Source of the DNA: a virus
Reading direction: 5' to 3' (one strand)
Length of the DNA: 64,000 nt
IMG/VR virus record: IMGVR_UViG_3300023112_000011
Coordinates: 46,653-110,652 of that record
This document shows, one piece after another, positions 14,499 to 23,100 of this stretch. The notes beneath the pieces are model-generated. The model saw only the letters and a program-made list of their open reading frames with translations. It was not told the origin of the DNA and ran no database searches. The translations under genes and the position numbers were made by a program. Position 1 is the stretch's first letter, and each line of letters begins with the position of its first letter.

Positions 14499-14685
14499 CC
14501 TGCGCTGCTGGCTTAGTTCTGACAGACGATGCACTGATCAGTGTGTCGCGTTTGCGGATAAGGTGACGGATCCCTGTAAGTTGGTCAAGGCTATGGTTGA
14601 GGGATCATTGGCCCTTCGGCAGTTGGTTCGTCACACAGAGGGTCCCCCTCAGGGGTCACAGCTTCCACCAGGAGTACCGCGATGA
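14485..14685 (+). CDS. Small cysteine-rich protein
   Basis: 66 residues, GTG start with GGGGGTG upstream. Four cysteines in the first 31 residues (CWLSSDRRCTDQC ... DPC) could hold zinc or an iron-sulphur cluster; no known fold was matched. Pro/Gly-rich end. Packed between overlapping neighbours. Confidence 0.55.
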   Translation: MRENNLRCWLSSDRRCTDQCVAFADKVTDPCKLVKAMVEGSLALRQLVRHTEGPPQGSQLPPGVPR

Positions 14686-15191
14686 TGGTCATCAAGCACT
14701 TGAGCTCCGAGGTCAATCTCGAGCTTGGGCAGAGTCAGCACAGTATGGTGGTCGGCTTGCTCGATGGGGGAGCTGTTGAGCTACCTATTGACGCACTGAC
14801 CTACGGGCAACTGGTCGGGGCTTTTGAGCAGCTCCATATCCAGGCACAAGAGGAAGCGTATGGGACTCAGTCCCCTTACGTGGAACCGGTCCCCACAGTT
14901 GAAGACGTTCGACAGCAGGTCGAGGGCCACCTCGGTCATCAGCTTGCAGCGGGCCCAATCCCCCAGGACGAGCTCGACGCGGCGGAGCAGCTTCGCCAGC
15001 TCGAGGAGCAGCACACTGGTCAAGGTGACTCGGCCCAGGCACTGCTCGAGTCAGTGGGGTTTTACCCTGATCCTGAGCCTCCTCGTGACCTCGACGCTTT
15101 TGCTGCGGGCGGTGCGGAGGGTGATGATTCGGATCCAGGTGAGCAGAACTACGACCTAGATGACGATGATGGTGGGGTCGAGGCTTACTGA
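14682..15191 (+). CDS. Hypothetical acidic protein
   Basis: 169 residues. N-terminal beta-rich section (MVVGLLDGGAVELPIDALTY), central helix (EQLRQLEEQH), and a strongly acidic tail (NYDLDDDDGGVEAY). ATG 14682 overlaps the previous stop; ATG 14685 follows at once. Stop shares a base with the next start. No family recognised. Confidence 0.6.
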   Translation: MMVIKHLSSEVNLELGQSQHSMVVGLLDGGAVELPIDALTYGQLVGAFEQLHIQAQEEAYGTQSPYVEPVPTVEDVRQQVEGHLGHQLAAGPIPQDELDAAEQLRQLEEQHTGQGDSAQALLESVGFYPDPEPPRDLDAFAAGGAEGDDSDPGEQNYDLDDDDGGVEAY

Positions 15192-15790
15192 TGCAGCTGG
15201 CGGGATTCACGTGCCCGGAGTGCAATGTCCTCTTTGCGATTGACGGCGATCTGCCGGAGGAGGGGTACGTTGAGCTCTTGTTGCGGGGCACGTTCGCTTG
15301 TCCGCTGTGTGGGAAGGCAGCAGTGCAGGCGACGCTCGGGGCCGGCAACTTCTTCGATGTTGTCCGCCTTGGTCCCCGCGCACTTTGGGCTTACCTCAAC
15401 GGTCTCGGGCTGCCGAAGGATGTGGCGGACTGGCGGACTGTGAAGGGCCTGCTGATGAGCCATAAGGTGACCGATGTCGTGTTCGACTGCGGTGCGCCGA
15501 TTAGCCCCGGTAGGTGCATCGTTGAGCGCATTCTACTGGATAACGGGAAGACGCTCCACTTTGCCCCATCGGGCGCCGGAGCAATGATCTACATGGTTAC
15601 GGAGGAAGAAGATGGGCGGCAAAGTACAGAGTTACGAGACCACAAAGGTGCCGAAGGGTCCAAAGAACACCCTACTGGGCGTGAAGCCTCTCCCGCTGCT
15701 GATGTGGCAGGTCACGGACCGCAAGGGGAACATCATGACGGAGCTCGGCGTGGAGATGGAGCCGGGGAAGGTTCGGAAGTTCCCGAATGA
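15191..15790 (+). CDS. Zinc-ribbon protein with uncertain C-terminus
   Basis: Residues 1-140 look genuine: CPEC and CPLC knuckles with about 28 residues between them, a loop region, and a globular part ending near MIYMVTEEED. From about 15612 the frame overlaps the next gene for 179 nt and turns into a Gly/His/Glu/Asp-rich stretch typical of an out-of-frame shadow. No stop intervenes, so the annotated end is 15790. A genuine overlap of that length would be unusual here. Confidence 0.6.
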   Translation: MQLAGFTCPECNVLFAIDGDLPEEGYVELLLRGTFACPLCGKAAVQATLGAGNFFDVVRLGPRALWAYLNGLGLPKDVADWRTVKGLLMSHKVTDVVFDCGAPISPGRCIVERILLDNGKTLHFAPSGAGAMIYMVTEEEDGRQSTELRDHKGAEGSKEHPTGREASPAADVAGHGPQGEHHDGARRGDGAGEGSEVPE

Positions 15791-15971
15791 CCTGATGAAA
15801 CAGTCATTCCCCGTGGGCGACAAGCTTCAGAAACTGCTGTTCGAGCATCTGCACCCGGACCTGGCTGAGACCAACGAGGACGGTCCCGAGGCGGCACCAC
15901 CGGGTAGGACCCCGAAAGCTACTGCGGCTACGCGGATGCCCAAGGACATCGATGTAGGAGGTGCTCAGTGA
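15612..15971 (+). CDS. Hypothetical protein
   Basis: 119 residues, ATG 15612 after ACGGAGGAAGAAG, an excellent ribosome site. Compact beta-rich domain (LLMWQVTDRKGNIMTELGVE) and a basic, Ala/Pro-rich tail. Located just before the GroES-like gene and overlapping its start by four bases. Confidence 0.65.
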   Translation: MGGKVQSYETTKVPKGPKNTLLGVKPLPLLMWQVTDRKGNIMTELGVEMEPGKVRKFPNDLMKQSFPVGDKLQKLLFEHLHPDLAETNEDGPEAAPPGRTPKATAATRMPKDIDVGGAQ

Positions 15972-16318
15972 GTGAAGTGCGCGTCAGGCCTGTAGGGGAT
16001 CGGGTTCTCGTTCAGTTCGACCCATTGGAGGACGCGGAACGGGAGATCATTCCCGGTGTCCTCGCCCCGGCCCGGGCCGTCGATGACGTGCATCAGTGGG
16101 GGACTGTGCTTGCTGTTGGGGCCGGGAGGCTGACTAAGAAGGATATTCTTGTGCCGCCTCAAGTAGCTCCAGGTGACCGGGTGCTCTACATCAGGTACCT
16201 GAAGAACACGCACACTGGTGATTCAATTCGGGCCTCGGGTTGTATTGGGCATGACCAGTTCATTATCCACGAGGGTGACATTCTTGCGATCGAAGAGGGA
16301 GAAGAAGGGGCACCTTAG
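15968..16318 (+). CDS. groES: GroES-like co-chaperonin
   Basis: Co-chaperonins cap GroEL and help it fold client proteins; phage versions (T4 gp31 is the known example) let the host chaperonin fold phage proteins. Family features: VRPVGDRVLVQF at the start, GTVLAVGAG after a loop matching the mobile loop, VAPGDRVLYIRY, and FIIHEGDILAI at the end. 116 residues against about 97 for bacterial GroES; the extra length is in the mobile loop and around residues 75-95. GTG start in a GTGA overlap. No GroEL gene is in the window, so it probably works with host GroEL. Confidence 0.85.
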   Translation: MSEVRVRPVGDRVLVQFDPLEDAEREIIPGVLAPARAVDDVHQWGTVLAVGAGRLTKKDILVPPQVAPGDRVLYIRYLKNTHTGDSIRASGCIGHDQFIIHEGDILAIEEGEEGAP

Positions 16319-16460
16319 CTGCCGTATCGATTCCTCCTTGCTCGCTTGGGTGAGGTGGTTCGCCCGGCAACAGGATACGACGATGACACGGATTATCACG
16401 GACTACTTCAAGGCGCTCCGTGGTGCTCATGAGAGCTCAGCGGAGGTGGATCAGCTCTGA
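16284..16460 (+). CDS. Small ribbon-helix-helix-like protein
   Basis: 58 residues. SCRIDSSLLAWVRWFARQQ followed by TTMTRIITDYFKALRG has the pattern of a ribbon-helix-helix DNA-binding domain: short strand, helix, turn, helix. No ATG is available; TTG 16284 lies nine bases after GAGG, while GTG 16275 has no spaced ribosome site. It overlaps the GroES-like gene. Possible autoregulator of the assembly operon, by inference. Confidence 0.5.
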   Translation: MRSKREKKGHLSCRIDSSLLAWVRWFARQQDTTMTRIITDYFKALRGAHESSAEVDQL

Positions 16461-17038
16461 TGGCGGAACTTGTACCAGTCCAGCGGAAGTTTGATCTTCC
16501 GAAGAAGTCGACGGCGGACTCTCTTGCGGAGATGGTCAGGGCCATCTTGGGGCAGGATGCCGTAGTTCGAAAGATGGTTCTCACCGCGGAGCCGCCGGTC
16601 ATTGAGGTCGACATGCTGGTTCCTAATCGTGAGCCACCGTTTGGGGAGGTCGAGACTGATGACCCGACGGACATCTGGCAGGCCATCCAAGCTGTCGACC
16701 TCGAGGAGGTGGAGAAGGGGGAGGGAGCTCGGCTCAACGTCGGCGCCATTGCCCAGTTGACTGTGATGATGGTTCGGGCGTCGGAGAAGAAGATGGCCGG
16801 CGTTGGTGTGGTTACAGGCAGCGTCGTCAATTTCATGAGGTGGTTAGGTGTGGACGTGAGAGAGGATCACGTTCCGACCATGTTCTGGAACATGCCGTTG
16901 ATTCAACTTCCGGCGTTGCCGGATGACAAGTGCGTCCTCCTCTGTGCGAAGAGCGCGAGGCTTGGGCCACTGAAGGCGACGGTTGGTTACGTGGCTCAAA
17001 TGTTCGAGGAGGCAGACAGTGTTGGACAAAGCGAGTGA
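16460..17038 (+). CDS. Hypothetical protein
   Basis: 192 residues, TGATG junction with the previous gene. The C-terminal half contains two hydrophobic patches (VGVVTGSVVNFMRWLGVDV and MFWNMPLIQLPALPDDKCVL) that look like the core of a globular domain, not membrane spans. N-terminal residues up to 50 are charged. Not assigned to a family. Confidence 0.65.
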   Translation: MAELVPVQRKFDLPKKSTADSLAEMVRAILGQDAVVRKMVLTAEPPVIEVDMLVPNREPPFGEVETDDPTDIWQAIQAVDLEEVEKGEGARLNVGAIAQLTVMMVRASEKKMAGVGVVTGSVVNFMRWLGVDVREDHVPTMFWNMPLIQLPALPDDKCVLLCAKSARLGPLKATVGYVAQMFEEADSVGQSE

Positions 17039-17309
17039 AATCTATAACTCCGGGCTGCTCAACAAGAACGCTCAACGAGAGTTCGGGGCTATCGTCGTAA
17101 CGCGAGATGGTATCGAGGTGTCTGCGTCGACGAACAACGGATTCCGCTTCGAGTACGCGAACACGTGGGAGAAGATGCGTGCCGCTTGGGCCGAGATGGA
17201 TGCTGGGCTCAAAGTCCGCCGACAGGAGATTGCGGAGGAGCGGGCGGAGCAGGCAGCGTTCGCGCAGAAGGTACCGCAGCAGTGTGACTCGGATCTCGGG
17301 AGGAACTGA
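17019..17309 (+). CDS. Hypothetical protein
   Basis: 96 residues from GTG 17019, which has GAGGAGG seven bases upstream and overlaps the previous gene. Short beta-rich N-terminal part (FGAIVVTRDGIEVSAST), then a charged helix (RRQEIAEERAEQAAFAQK). Function unknown. Confidence 0.6.
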   Translation: MLDKASEIYNSGLLNKNAQREFGAIVVTRDGIEVSASTNNGFRFEYANTWEKMRAAWAEMDAGLKVRRQEIAEERAEQAAFAQKVPQQCDSDLGRN

Positions 17310-17312
17310 GCG

Positions 17313-17990
17313 ATGACCGAAGAGGAACTGGCTTGCTCCGCTCAGCTGGGTGTAGCTCTGTCGGCGCTCAAGTCAGACAAGGGGCACTACGTTGAGCTCC
17401 TGAGTCAGTCGGACCCGGAGATGGCGGAGCACGAGTGCTCTTGTGGGAAGACTGTCGGAGGGGGTCCCCCCACACAGGCACGTCTTCGTCTTCGGGTGTA
17501 CGACCCGGAGGTGTGGGTACACCAGTTTCTCAGGGTTCTTTGTAAAGAGGAGCTTCGCGGCGAGTCTCTTCCTGAGAATGAGCGTTGGAACCTCCACGTT
17601 TGTCGGCAGATCATGTACGACGAGGCCAGTGACAAGATGAAATTCTTCTGGAATTTCGTCGTCTCGTCCCCGGAGCTCCGGACAGCAGTTCGTGATTTGT
17701 GTCGGTTGATCGATATGTTCGTGTCTCGGATGAGCGATATGCCGGCTCCGCCCCCGCTTGTTCCCCGTGCGCCGTCTAGGGCCGGCGTGCGGAAGAAGGG
17801 TAAGGGGCCGGTTCCCTTGAGCGACGAAGAGGACATGTTCACTGGTCGGGGCGCCGATGGCGCAGTCATGGAGAATGGGCAGGTGGTGTCCATACCGTTA
17901 CTCGGCGGAGCGAACAGGAATAAGCCAGAGGGCAGCTTCTTCGAGAAGGGCAAGAGCCAAAAGGGCGCCCACAATATCGGAGGCGGGTGA
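17313..17990 (+). CDS. Hypothetical protein
   Basis: 225 residues. Contains a CSCGK motif and three further cysteines (RVLCKEE, HVCRQI, DLCRLI), a helical centre, and a disordered Pro/Gly/Lys-rich C-terminus (SRAGVRKKGKGPVPLSDEED). Could be a structural or scaffold-type accessory protein, but nothing identifies it. Stop shares a base with the next ATG. Confidence 0.6.
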   Translation: MTEEELACSAQLGVALSALKSDKGHYVELLSQSDPEMAEHECSCGKTVGGGPPTQARLRLRVYDPEVWVHQFLRVLCKEELRGESLPENERWNLHVCRQIMYDEASDKMKFFWNFVVSSPELRTAVRDLCRLIDMFVSRMSDMPAPPPLVPRAPSRAGVRKKGKGPVPLSDEEDMFTGRGADGAVMENGQVVSIPLLGGANRNKPEGSFFEKGKSQKGAHNIGGG

Positions 17991-18661
17991 TGGGTGAGTT
18001 TTTCGGGCCAGATCAGCAGAAGGTTCTTGATTCGGCTCGGGCTGATCCCAAGCACCTTACACGGGATCTTACACCAGAAGAGCTGGTCATCGTTGAGCGC
18101 AAGCGCCAGGCGATGGCCGAGATGTTCAAAATCGAGAGGGTGGTGGCTGCCCACAAGATCGAGGTCAACTTCGGCAAGGACCGTTCGACGTCGGGACACT
18201 TCCCGGGTTCGATCATCGTCTTTCGAAGTGGGTCAGCTTTCGACGGTGGTGGCGACGAGCCGTTGTTCCCCTGCCCGGATGACCGGTGCCCGGGGTTCAT
18301 TCCGCCGAACCTCGTCTCGTCGATGATGCAGATAGCTGTCTGTCCGAAGTGCCGCCGTCAGTTCAAGCAGAGCGAGCTCTACGAGATGAAGCTTTTCAGG
18401 TTGACCGCGCAGGATTGGGCGAGGGTGCTGGCTAGGTACTTCATCAGGCTCGGTTCTGACGCCGACATCTACATGAAGACGCATCCGTTGGACATCCGAG
18501 GTAGGACGGAGAACGAGGTCAACAAGTATCGAGGTGGTGAGACGATCAATGCTGCTCGCGCCAAGCGCGTGCGCGTGCTCTATTCACTGCAAAGCATCTA
18601 CAAGGATCTCAGCAATGGCGCTGACCTCGAGGGTAGGTTGCGCGCTTTCTTGGTGGCATGA
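17990..18661 (+). CDS. Zinc-ribbon protein
   Basis: 223 residues from ATG 17990 (TGATG junction; GGAGGCGG upstream). Long charged helix in the first 60 residues, then a treble-clef or ribbon-like cluster, CPDDRCPG and CPKCRRQF, about 28 residues apart, inside a beta-rich section. A helical C-terminus follows. Its layout, two helices around a zinc site, would fit an assembly factor or a nucleic-acid-binding protein. Confidence 0.65.
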   Translation: MGEFFGPDQQKVLDSARADPKHLTRDLTPEELVIVERKRQAMAEMFKIERVVAAHKIEVNFGKDRSTSGHFPGSIIVFRSGSAFDGGGDEPLFPCPDDRCPGFIPPNLVSSMMQIAVCPKCRRQFKQSELYEMKLFRLTAQDWARVLARYFIRLGSDADIYMKTHPLDIRGRTENEVNKYRGGETINAARAKRVRVLYSLQSIYKDLSNGADLEGRLRAFLVA

Positions 18662-18975
18662 TGTCAACAATCAAAGAGCTGTTCGAGAAGAAGCGAAGTC
18701 TCCAGGCACAGATCGATGTCTATGAGGAGGTGCTCTCCTTGGCCTACGACATGAAGGGGCTCAAGGAGAAGCACGGGGAAGACGCTGTCGACGACGTTCT
18801 GACGAAGATTGACGAGGTCTGTCGTACTCCGCTGCGCGAGGAGCTGGAGAAGATCGACAAGATGGAGGTAGGAGATGGGGAGAAGAAGCGGAAAAGCGAC
18901 AAAAAAGCCTCAGCAAAAAAGCGGGGGACTAAGGCCTCTAAAGGCAATAAAGCTGCTGGATCAAAAGCTCGATAA
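18658..18975 (+). CDS. Coiled-coil protein with lysine-rich tail
   Basis: 105 residues. Residues 1-70 form a long charged helix (IKELFEKKRSLQAQIDVYEE). Residues 72-105 are nearly all Lys/Ser/Ala/Gly (KKRKSDKKASAKKRGTKAS), a histone-tail-like basic stretch that should bind nucleic acid. Overlaps the following gene by 101 nt in another frame. Confidence 0.6.
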   Translation: MMSTIKELFEKKRSLQAQIDVYEEVLSLAYDMKGLKEKHGEDAVDDVLTKIDEVCRTPLREELEKIDKMEVGDGEKKRKSDKKASAKKRGTKASKGNKAAGSKAR

Positions 18976-19474
18976 CGTCATCTCGAGCGTCAACCAGCAC
19001 ATTGGTCTGCTGTTCAAGAATGAGCGTGAGATCGGTAACATGGTCTACACGAATGGTGTCCGTGTTTCCGTTATGCGTCGCATCATTCGTGAGCACCTGA
19101 AGATCGATGACGCGGCCTTTGACGCGTTGGTGGATCAGGAGCTCTCCAAGCGCGCAGAGGAGCAGAAGGAGCTCGAGGCCAAGCAGCTCGAAAACGCCAA
19201 GAAGGAGGCTCTCGAGGCAGCGTCGCAGGAGATTGGCGCGCAACAGGAAACAGCCGAACCAGAAGTGGAGACCCAGGAGTTCGGTGGGGACTTCGGAGAG
19301 GAGCAGGCACCCGATGGCGGAGAAGAAGTGGCCACAGAATCAGGAGATTGTGTTGCACCTGGCGCGGAAGCCGAAGTCGCTGAAGGAGTTGTCGGAGACG
19401 TTGGACAGGGTCCTAATGGAGTACAGCACGTGGCTGACGCAGGAGAAGAAGGACAGCCCGCTGATTCCGTATGA
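18875..19474 (+). CDS. Hypothetical coiled-coil acidic protein
   Basis: 199 residues, ATG 18875 after GGAGGTAGGAG. A basic N-terminus is followed by a helical core (LDQKLDNVISSVNQHIGLLF) and an acidic coiled coil (KELEAKQLENAKKEALEAA). The last ~55 residues, Gly/Glu/Ala/Val-rich, lie over the next gene and look like its shadow; no stop occurs before 19474. Confidence 0.6.
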   Translation: MGRRSGKATKKPQQKSGGLRPLKAIKLLDQKLDNVISSVNQHIGLLFKNEREIGNMVYTNGVRVSVMRRIIREHLKIDDAAFDALVDQELSKRAEEQKELEAKQLENAKKEALEAASQEIGAQQETAEPEVETQEFGGDFGEEQAPDGGEEVATESGDCVAPGAEAEVAEGVVGDVGQGPNGVQHVADAGEEGQPADSV

Positions 19475-19523
19475 GGCTGCGGCGATCAAGACGTTCCTCA
19501 TACGGCAGTACATGCTCAGCTAA
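19314..19523 (+). CDS. Hypothetical protein, last of the assembly region
   Basis: 69 residues from ATG 19314, with GAGAGGAGC upstream. Helical and charged (IVLHLARKPKSLKELSETLD; TWLTQEKKD). Its TAA stop lies inside an AGCTAAGAAAG sequence that, on the minus strand, matches the recurrent terminator tail. Ends the 12529-19523 operon. Confidence 0.6.
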   Translation: MAEKKWPQNQEIVLHLARKPKSLKELSETLDRVLMEYSTWLTQEKKDSPLIPYEAAAIKTFLIRQYMLS

Positions 19524-19619
19524 GAAAGGTCGGCCGCCAGTAGTCCCGGGTGAGTCTGCTTTACGCATTCTGATACCAGTTCAACTCAAGACTCTTATAC
19601 CGATTGGTGTGGTCGTCTT

Positions 19620-19661
19620 GCCTAGCTAAGAAAGAGCCGGAGGTGGGTAGGTGAGCCGGCT
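19620..19661 (-). terminator. Minus-strand terminator with AGCT tail
   Basis: Stem AGCCGG / CCGGCT (15-nt loop) followed on the minus strand by CTTTCTTAGCTAGG. It begins at the stop codon of the 19660-20001 gene. A second AGCT tail without a clear stem lies at 19514-19529. The remaining gap 19530-19619 shows nothing else. Confidence 0.6.
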
Positions 19662-20001
19662 ACTCAGGATTGCGGAGATGGCCGGACGCGATCAGCGCCC
19701 TGACCGCATTGTTTTGGGCAGTCTCTGCTGCCCTGACCATCTCTTTGGCGTGGGTCTTCTGGACGCCTTTCATCGCCTCTCCCCACGCTTTGTTGGCCTT
19801 GTCTGTGGCCGCGGCCGACGATTCCACGGCCCTCTTGGCCATCTCCTCGTCGCACTCGGCTCTCGTTTCCGTTCGTACTTTGTCGCCGTACGTCTCTACG
19901 GCCTTGCCGGCGGCGTTGATGCCTGCGTTGGTGCCTACCAGAACACCAACTATTTCTGCGGCCGCGCCGAGGCCGAAGAAAATTGCAAGGGCTTCCAACA
20001 T
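19660..20001 (-). CDS. Small membrane protein with coiled-coil domain
   Basis: 113 residues, ATG 20001 after AAAGGAGG. An N-terminal hydrophobic segment (ALAIFFGLGAAAEIVGVLVG) is followed by a charged alanine-rich helix (AVESSAAATDKANKAWGEAM). The arrangement is one membrane anchor plus a cytosolic or periplasmic coiled coil. It is the only gene on this strand between two plus-strand operons and has its own promoter-like motif and terminator. A holin-like or host-takeover role is possible but not shown. Confidence 0.65.
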   Translation of the reverse strand: MLEALAIFFGLGAAAEIVGVLVGTNAGINAAGKAVETYGDKVRTETRAECDEEMAKRAVESSAAATDKANKAWGEAMKGVQKTHAKEMVRAAETAQNNAVRALIASGHLRNPE

Positions 20002-20024
20002 AGAAGCCTCCTTTCTGTACCGTT

Positions 20025-20054
20025 CTTATGCCCAAAACGCTGTCGTTCTTTCGC
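20025..20054 (-). promoter_or_regulatory. Minus-strand promoter candidate (copy C)
   Basis: GCGAAA, 18-nt spacer, CATAAGA, with GGG before the core: the same boxes and spacing as copy A (12386-12423). It ends 23 nt before the ATG at 20001. Confidence 0.6.
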
Positions 20055-20113
20055 TGTGGTAATCTGCTCAGAGGGGTTCGTATGATAGAGAGTCGCAGAG
20101 CTGAGGTGTCCTC

Positions 20114-23100
20114 ATGATGTCATCCCACCAGATCAGCGCCATGGCTATGCAGCAGCAGGCCATGTTCGGGAATGCGGCGAACTACGCCCAACAAATTAGC
20201 CCACCTGGCAGCATGTTCGGCGGGTACGGTCCCGGCGCACCACCAGGTCCCCCACAAGCCAGCGGGATGAACACCAGTTGGGGCGGGGGTCCACAACAGG
20301 GCGGCCTGATGCAGATGGCTGCGCAGATGCCCTACCAGATGCCCGGGCAGTACATGAGTCAGGGCTTCTCGGAGCAACTGACTGGGGCCGGTCTTGGCAC
20401 GATGGCGGGCATGGGCACCGGGATGGCCAATATCGCCGCGGGCGTTACCGGTGTCGCTGGTTTGGCTACCTTGGGCTTTGGTGCCGCTGGGGCGGTTGGT
20501 GGGATGGCGACGGGCGCTGGGGCTGTTGCCGGGTACGGTGCCGGTACCGCGGCTCTCTCAGCACTTCCGTTGGGTGGGGCTGTCATGGCCGCTGGCGGCA
20601 TGACGGCCATGGGTGCCGCTGGCGCAATGGCCGTGGGGGCCTATGTCGGGGAGCAGGCTTACGAGGGTTTCAGGGAGCGGCAGGACGTCAATCGTGTGAT
20701 GAGGCAACGGTTCGGCGGGAAGATGGGTGTTGGCGGGGGTCGCGGGGGCGTGGGCTTCAACAATCAAGAGATGGGCCAGATGTCGTCCATGATGCGGGAT
20801 ATGTCCGAGAACGACATGTTCACTGGGTTCGACGAGCTCACCCGCACGTTGGACAAGACGGCCCAGATGGGGCTCTTTCGCGGAAGTCAGGGCATCGATG
20901 AGTTCAAGAAGAAGTTCAAGAAGACCGTCGATACTCTGAAGGATGTTGCCAAGGTAATGCACACTTCGCTCGATGAGGCGGCCGGTCTCATGGAGGGTCA
21001 GCGTAATCAAGGCTTCTTCAGTGGGCAGGACATTAGTTCCTCACTCATGCGGACGCGGATGCTCGCCGGTGCCAGTGGCATGACTACCCAGGAGATGCAG
21101 CAGATCGGCCAGCAGGGCACGATGATGGGTCGGTCCATGGGCATGCTCGGGCGCACGGGCTCCAACGCGATGAAGGAGATGGCCAGCAACACTCGCCTGG
21201 CCATGGAGATGGGCGTTCTCAGTGATGAGGATGTAGCGGAGGCCACGGGTGGGTTGACTGGTGCCGCCGGCGCGCAGGCTCTGGCAGCTCGACAGATGCA
21301 GAGCAACGGCCGCTTCATGAAGCGTGGTGCTGGCCGGGCCATGCTGGCGGGTATGTGGGACCAGGACGGCGGAGTCGACAAGGGCATGTTGGACAAGGTC
21401 ATGGCTGGTGATGTCAGCTTTGCGCAGGTTCTCAGCTCGGGGCGGAAGAACATTCGAGAGACCGGAGGTAGGCGGAGCTCGTTCTTCCTCGACCAGGATA
21501 GGATCGCTGGGCAAGCCATGGCTGAGGGCGGCCAAAGCATGATGATTGGTATGCTTGGGCAGCACATTGCGGGCAAGAAGGGCCTCGAGATGGAGGACCC
21601 GAGGGTGAAGCGTTGGCTGATGCGGCAGACAGGTCGGAGTCGGGAAGAGATCGACATTGACATCAAGCAGTTCCGCAAGATGCCGGAGATCCTACAAGAG
21701 AAGAAAGTTCGGATGCGGCAGCAAATTGAGATGGAGGGTAGGTCGCAAGCTCGTGAGGTTGGGGGCTTTCAGGGTTTCCGTCGTCGCGTAAATCAGTCGT
21801 GGGAGCGGAACGTATCTGGTCGTATCAAGCGAGCCGGGGATGAGGCGCTTGATTCTGTCAACGAGGCTGTCGAGGATCTTCTTGGTGAGATGGAGGGTCG
21901 GATTGATCTGCGGATGTCGGAGGCAGGCAAGGCGGCCGCCATCGAACTCCGCTCCACGGGTAAGGGTGGTCTGTTCGGGCGGTCTTCTGAGCAGAGCGCC
22001 CAGCTCCTTCAGAAGATTAGTCGGGAGTACGCTCCCGGTGACGCTCCCATGTTCAGTCTCGCCAACGCTGGGCGCAATCTGGGTATGCGAGGGCAGGGTC
22101 TCGAGCGAAGTCTCCGAACGATGGGAGCTTACAAGTACGGCGGTCTTGGGGCGAAGACCAGCCGGAAGGCCAAGATCGCACACCTCACAGCCATGCAGTC
22201 TGAGTGGAGTAACGCTCAGGCAGGTGTGGATATGACGAACGAGCAACGTACTGCGCTGGAGAGTAGTATTCAGCAGGCAGTGACGAGTGGCGGCGATGCA
22301 GCTGGGTCTGTGGGTCTTATGACCACGGCCACCGGGGCTGTGGATGCCCACATTCAGCGGGTCAATTTCCTTGAGCAGGAGAGCCCAGAGTTCAGGCAGA
22401 TGACCGCCGGCAAGAGCTTCATGGAGAAGATGGCCATAATGGAGGCCGGCTCTGGCAAGCTCGAGGGGTCTGACTACGACATTGGCGCTTTCGGGGGCGG
22501 TGCTTCTTCCGGTAAGTACTCCAAGTTGGCGTACGACAGGGAGGCGATGGCCGCCTACCAGAAGAAGACTACGAACGCTGCTCAGGATTTCTTCACAGCG
22601 GGTGCCAAGAAGCGCGGAGATATCGTGCTGAAGACATCTGGTTACGACACTGAGTGGCGCGGTAAGTTTGGTGGTGGTTTGGAGGGTGTCCGCAAGCTGA
22701 TGTCCGGGAACTCGAAGTTCGCTGGGCAGTTGGAAGCGTTGACCAGCGGCAGCGCCTCGCAAAAGAAGGCGGCTCGTGCCGAGCTTCTTACGCTAGGCGG
22801 CGGCGGTGGTGGCGGGGTTATGTCTGGCGAGGAGGCCAGCAAGTTGAGTGTCAGTACCAAGCGCGCGATGAAGGCCATTGCTAAGTCGTCGGAGGAGGAT
22901 GGGGAGGGTACTGCTGAGGTACTGAGGGACATGGCCGAGACCGAGGCTGCGAATCAGGAGGGGTTGGCCATTGTTCCTCGAGCGAAACAGGCTGAGGAGC
23001 TCCAGGATTACCTACGCAGTAAGGCAAGCGGTCTCAAGGACATTGAAGCTAAGGTGGCCGCAAACTCGTTCCAAGCCATCGTCGACAAGCGTGCGCGAGG

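Noticed and set aside
15191-15971. Programmed frameshift joining the overlapping genes
   Set aside because: The second frame is +1, has its own excellent ribosome site at 15612, and no slippery run is present at the overlap; treated as two genes. The overlap at 18875-19523 was rejected for the same reason.
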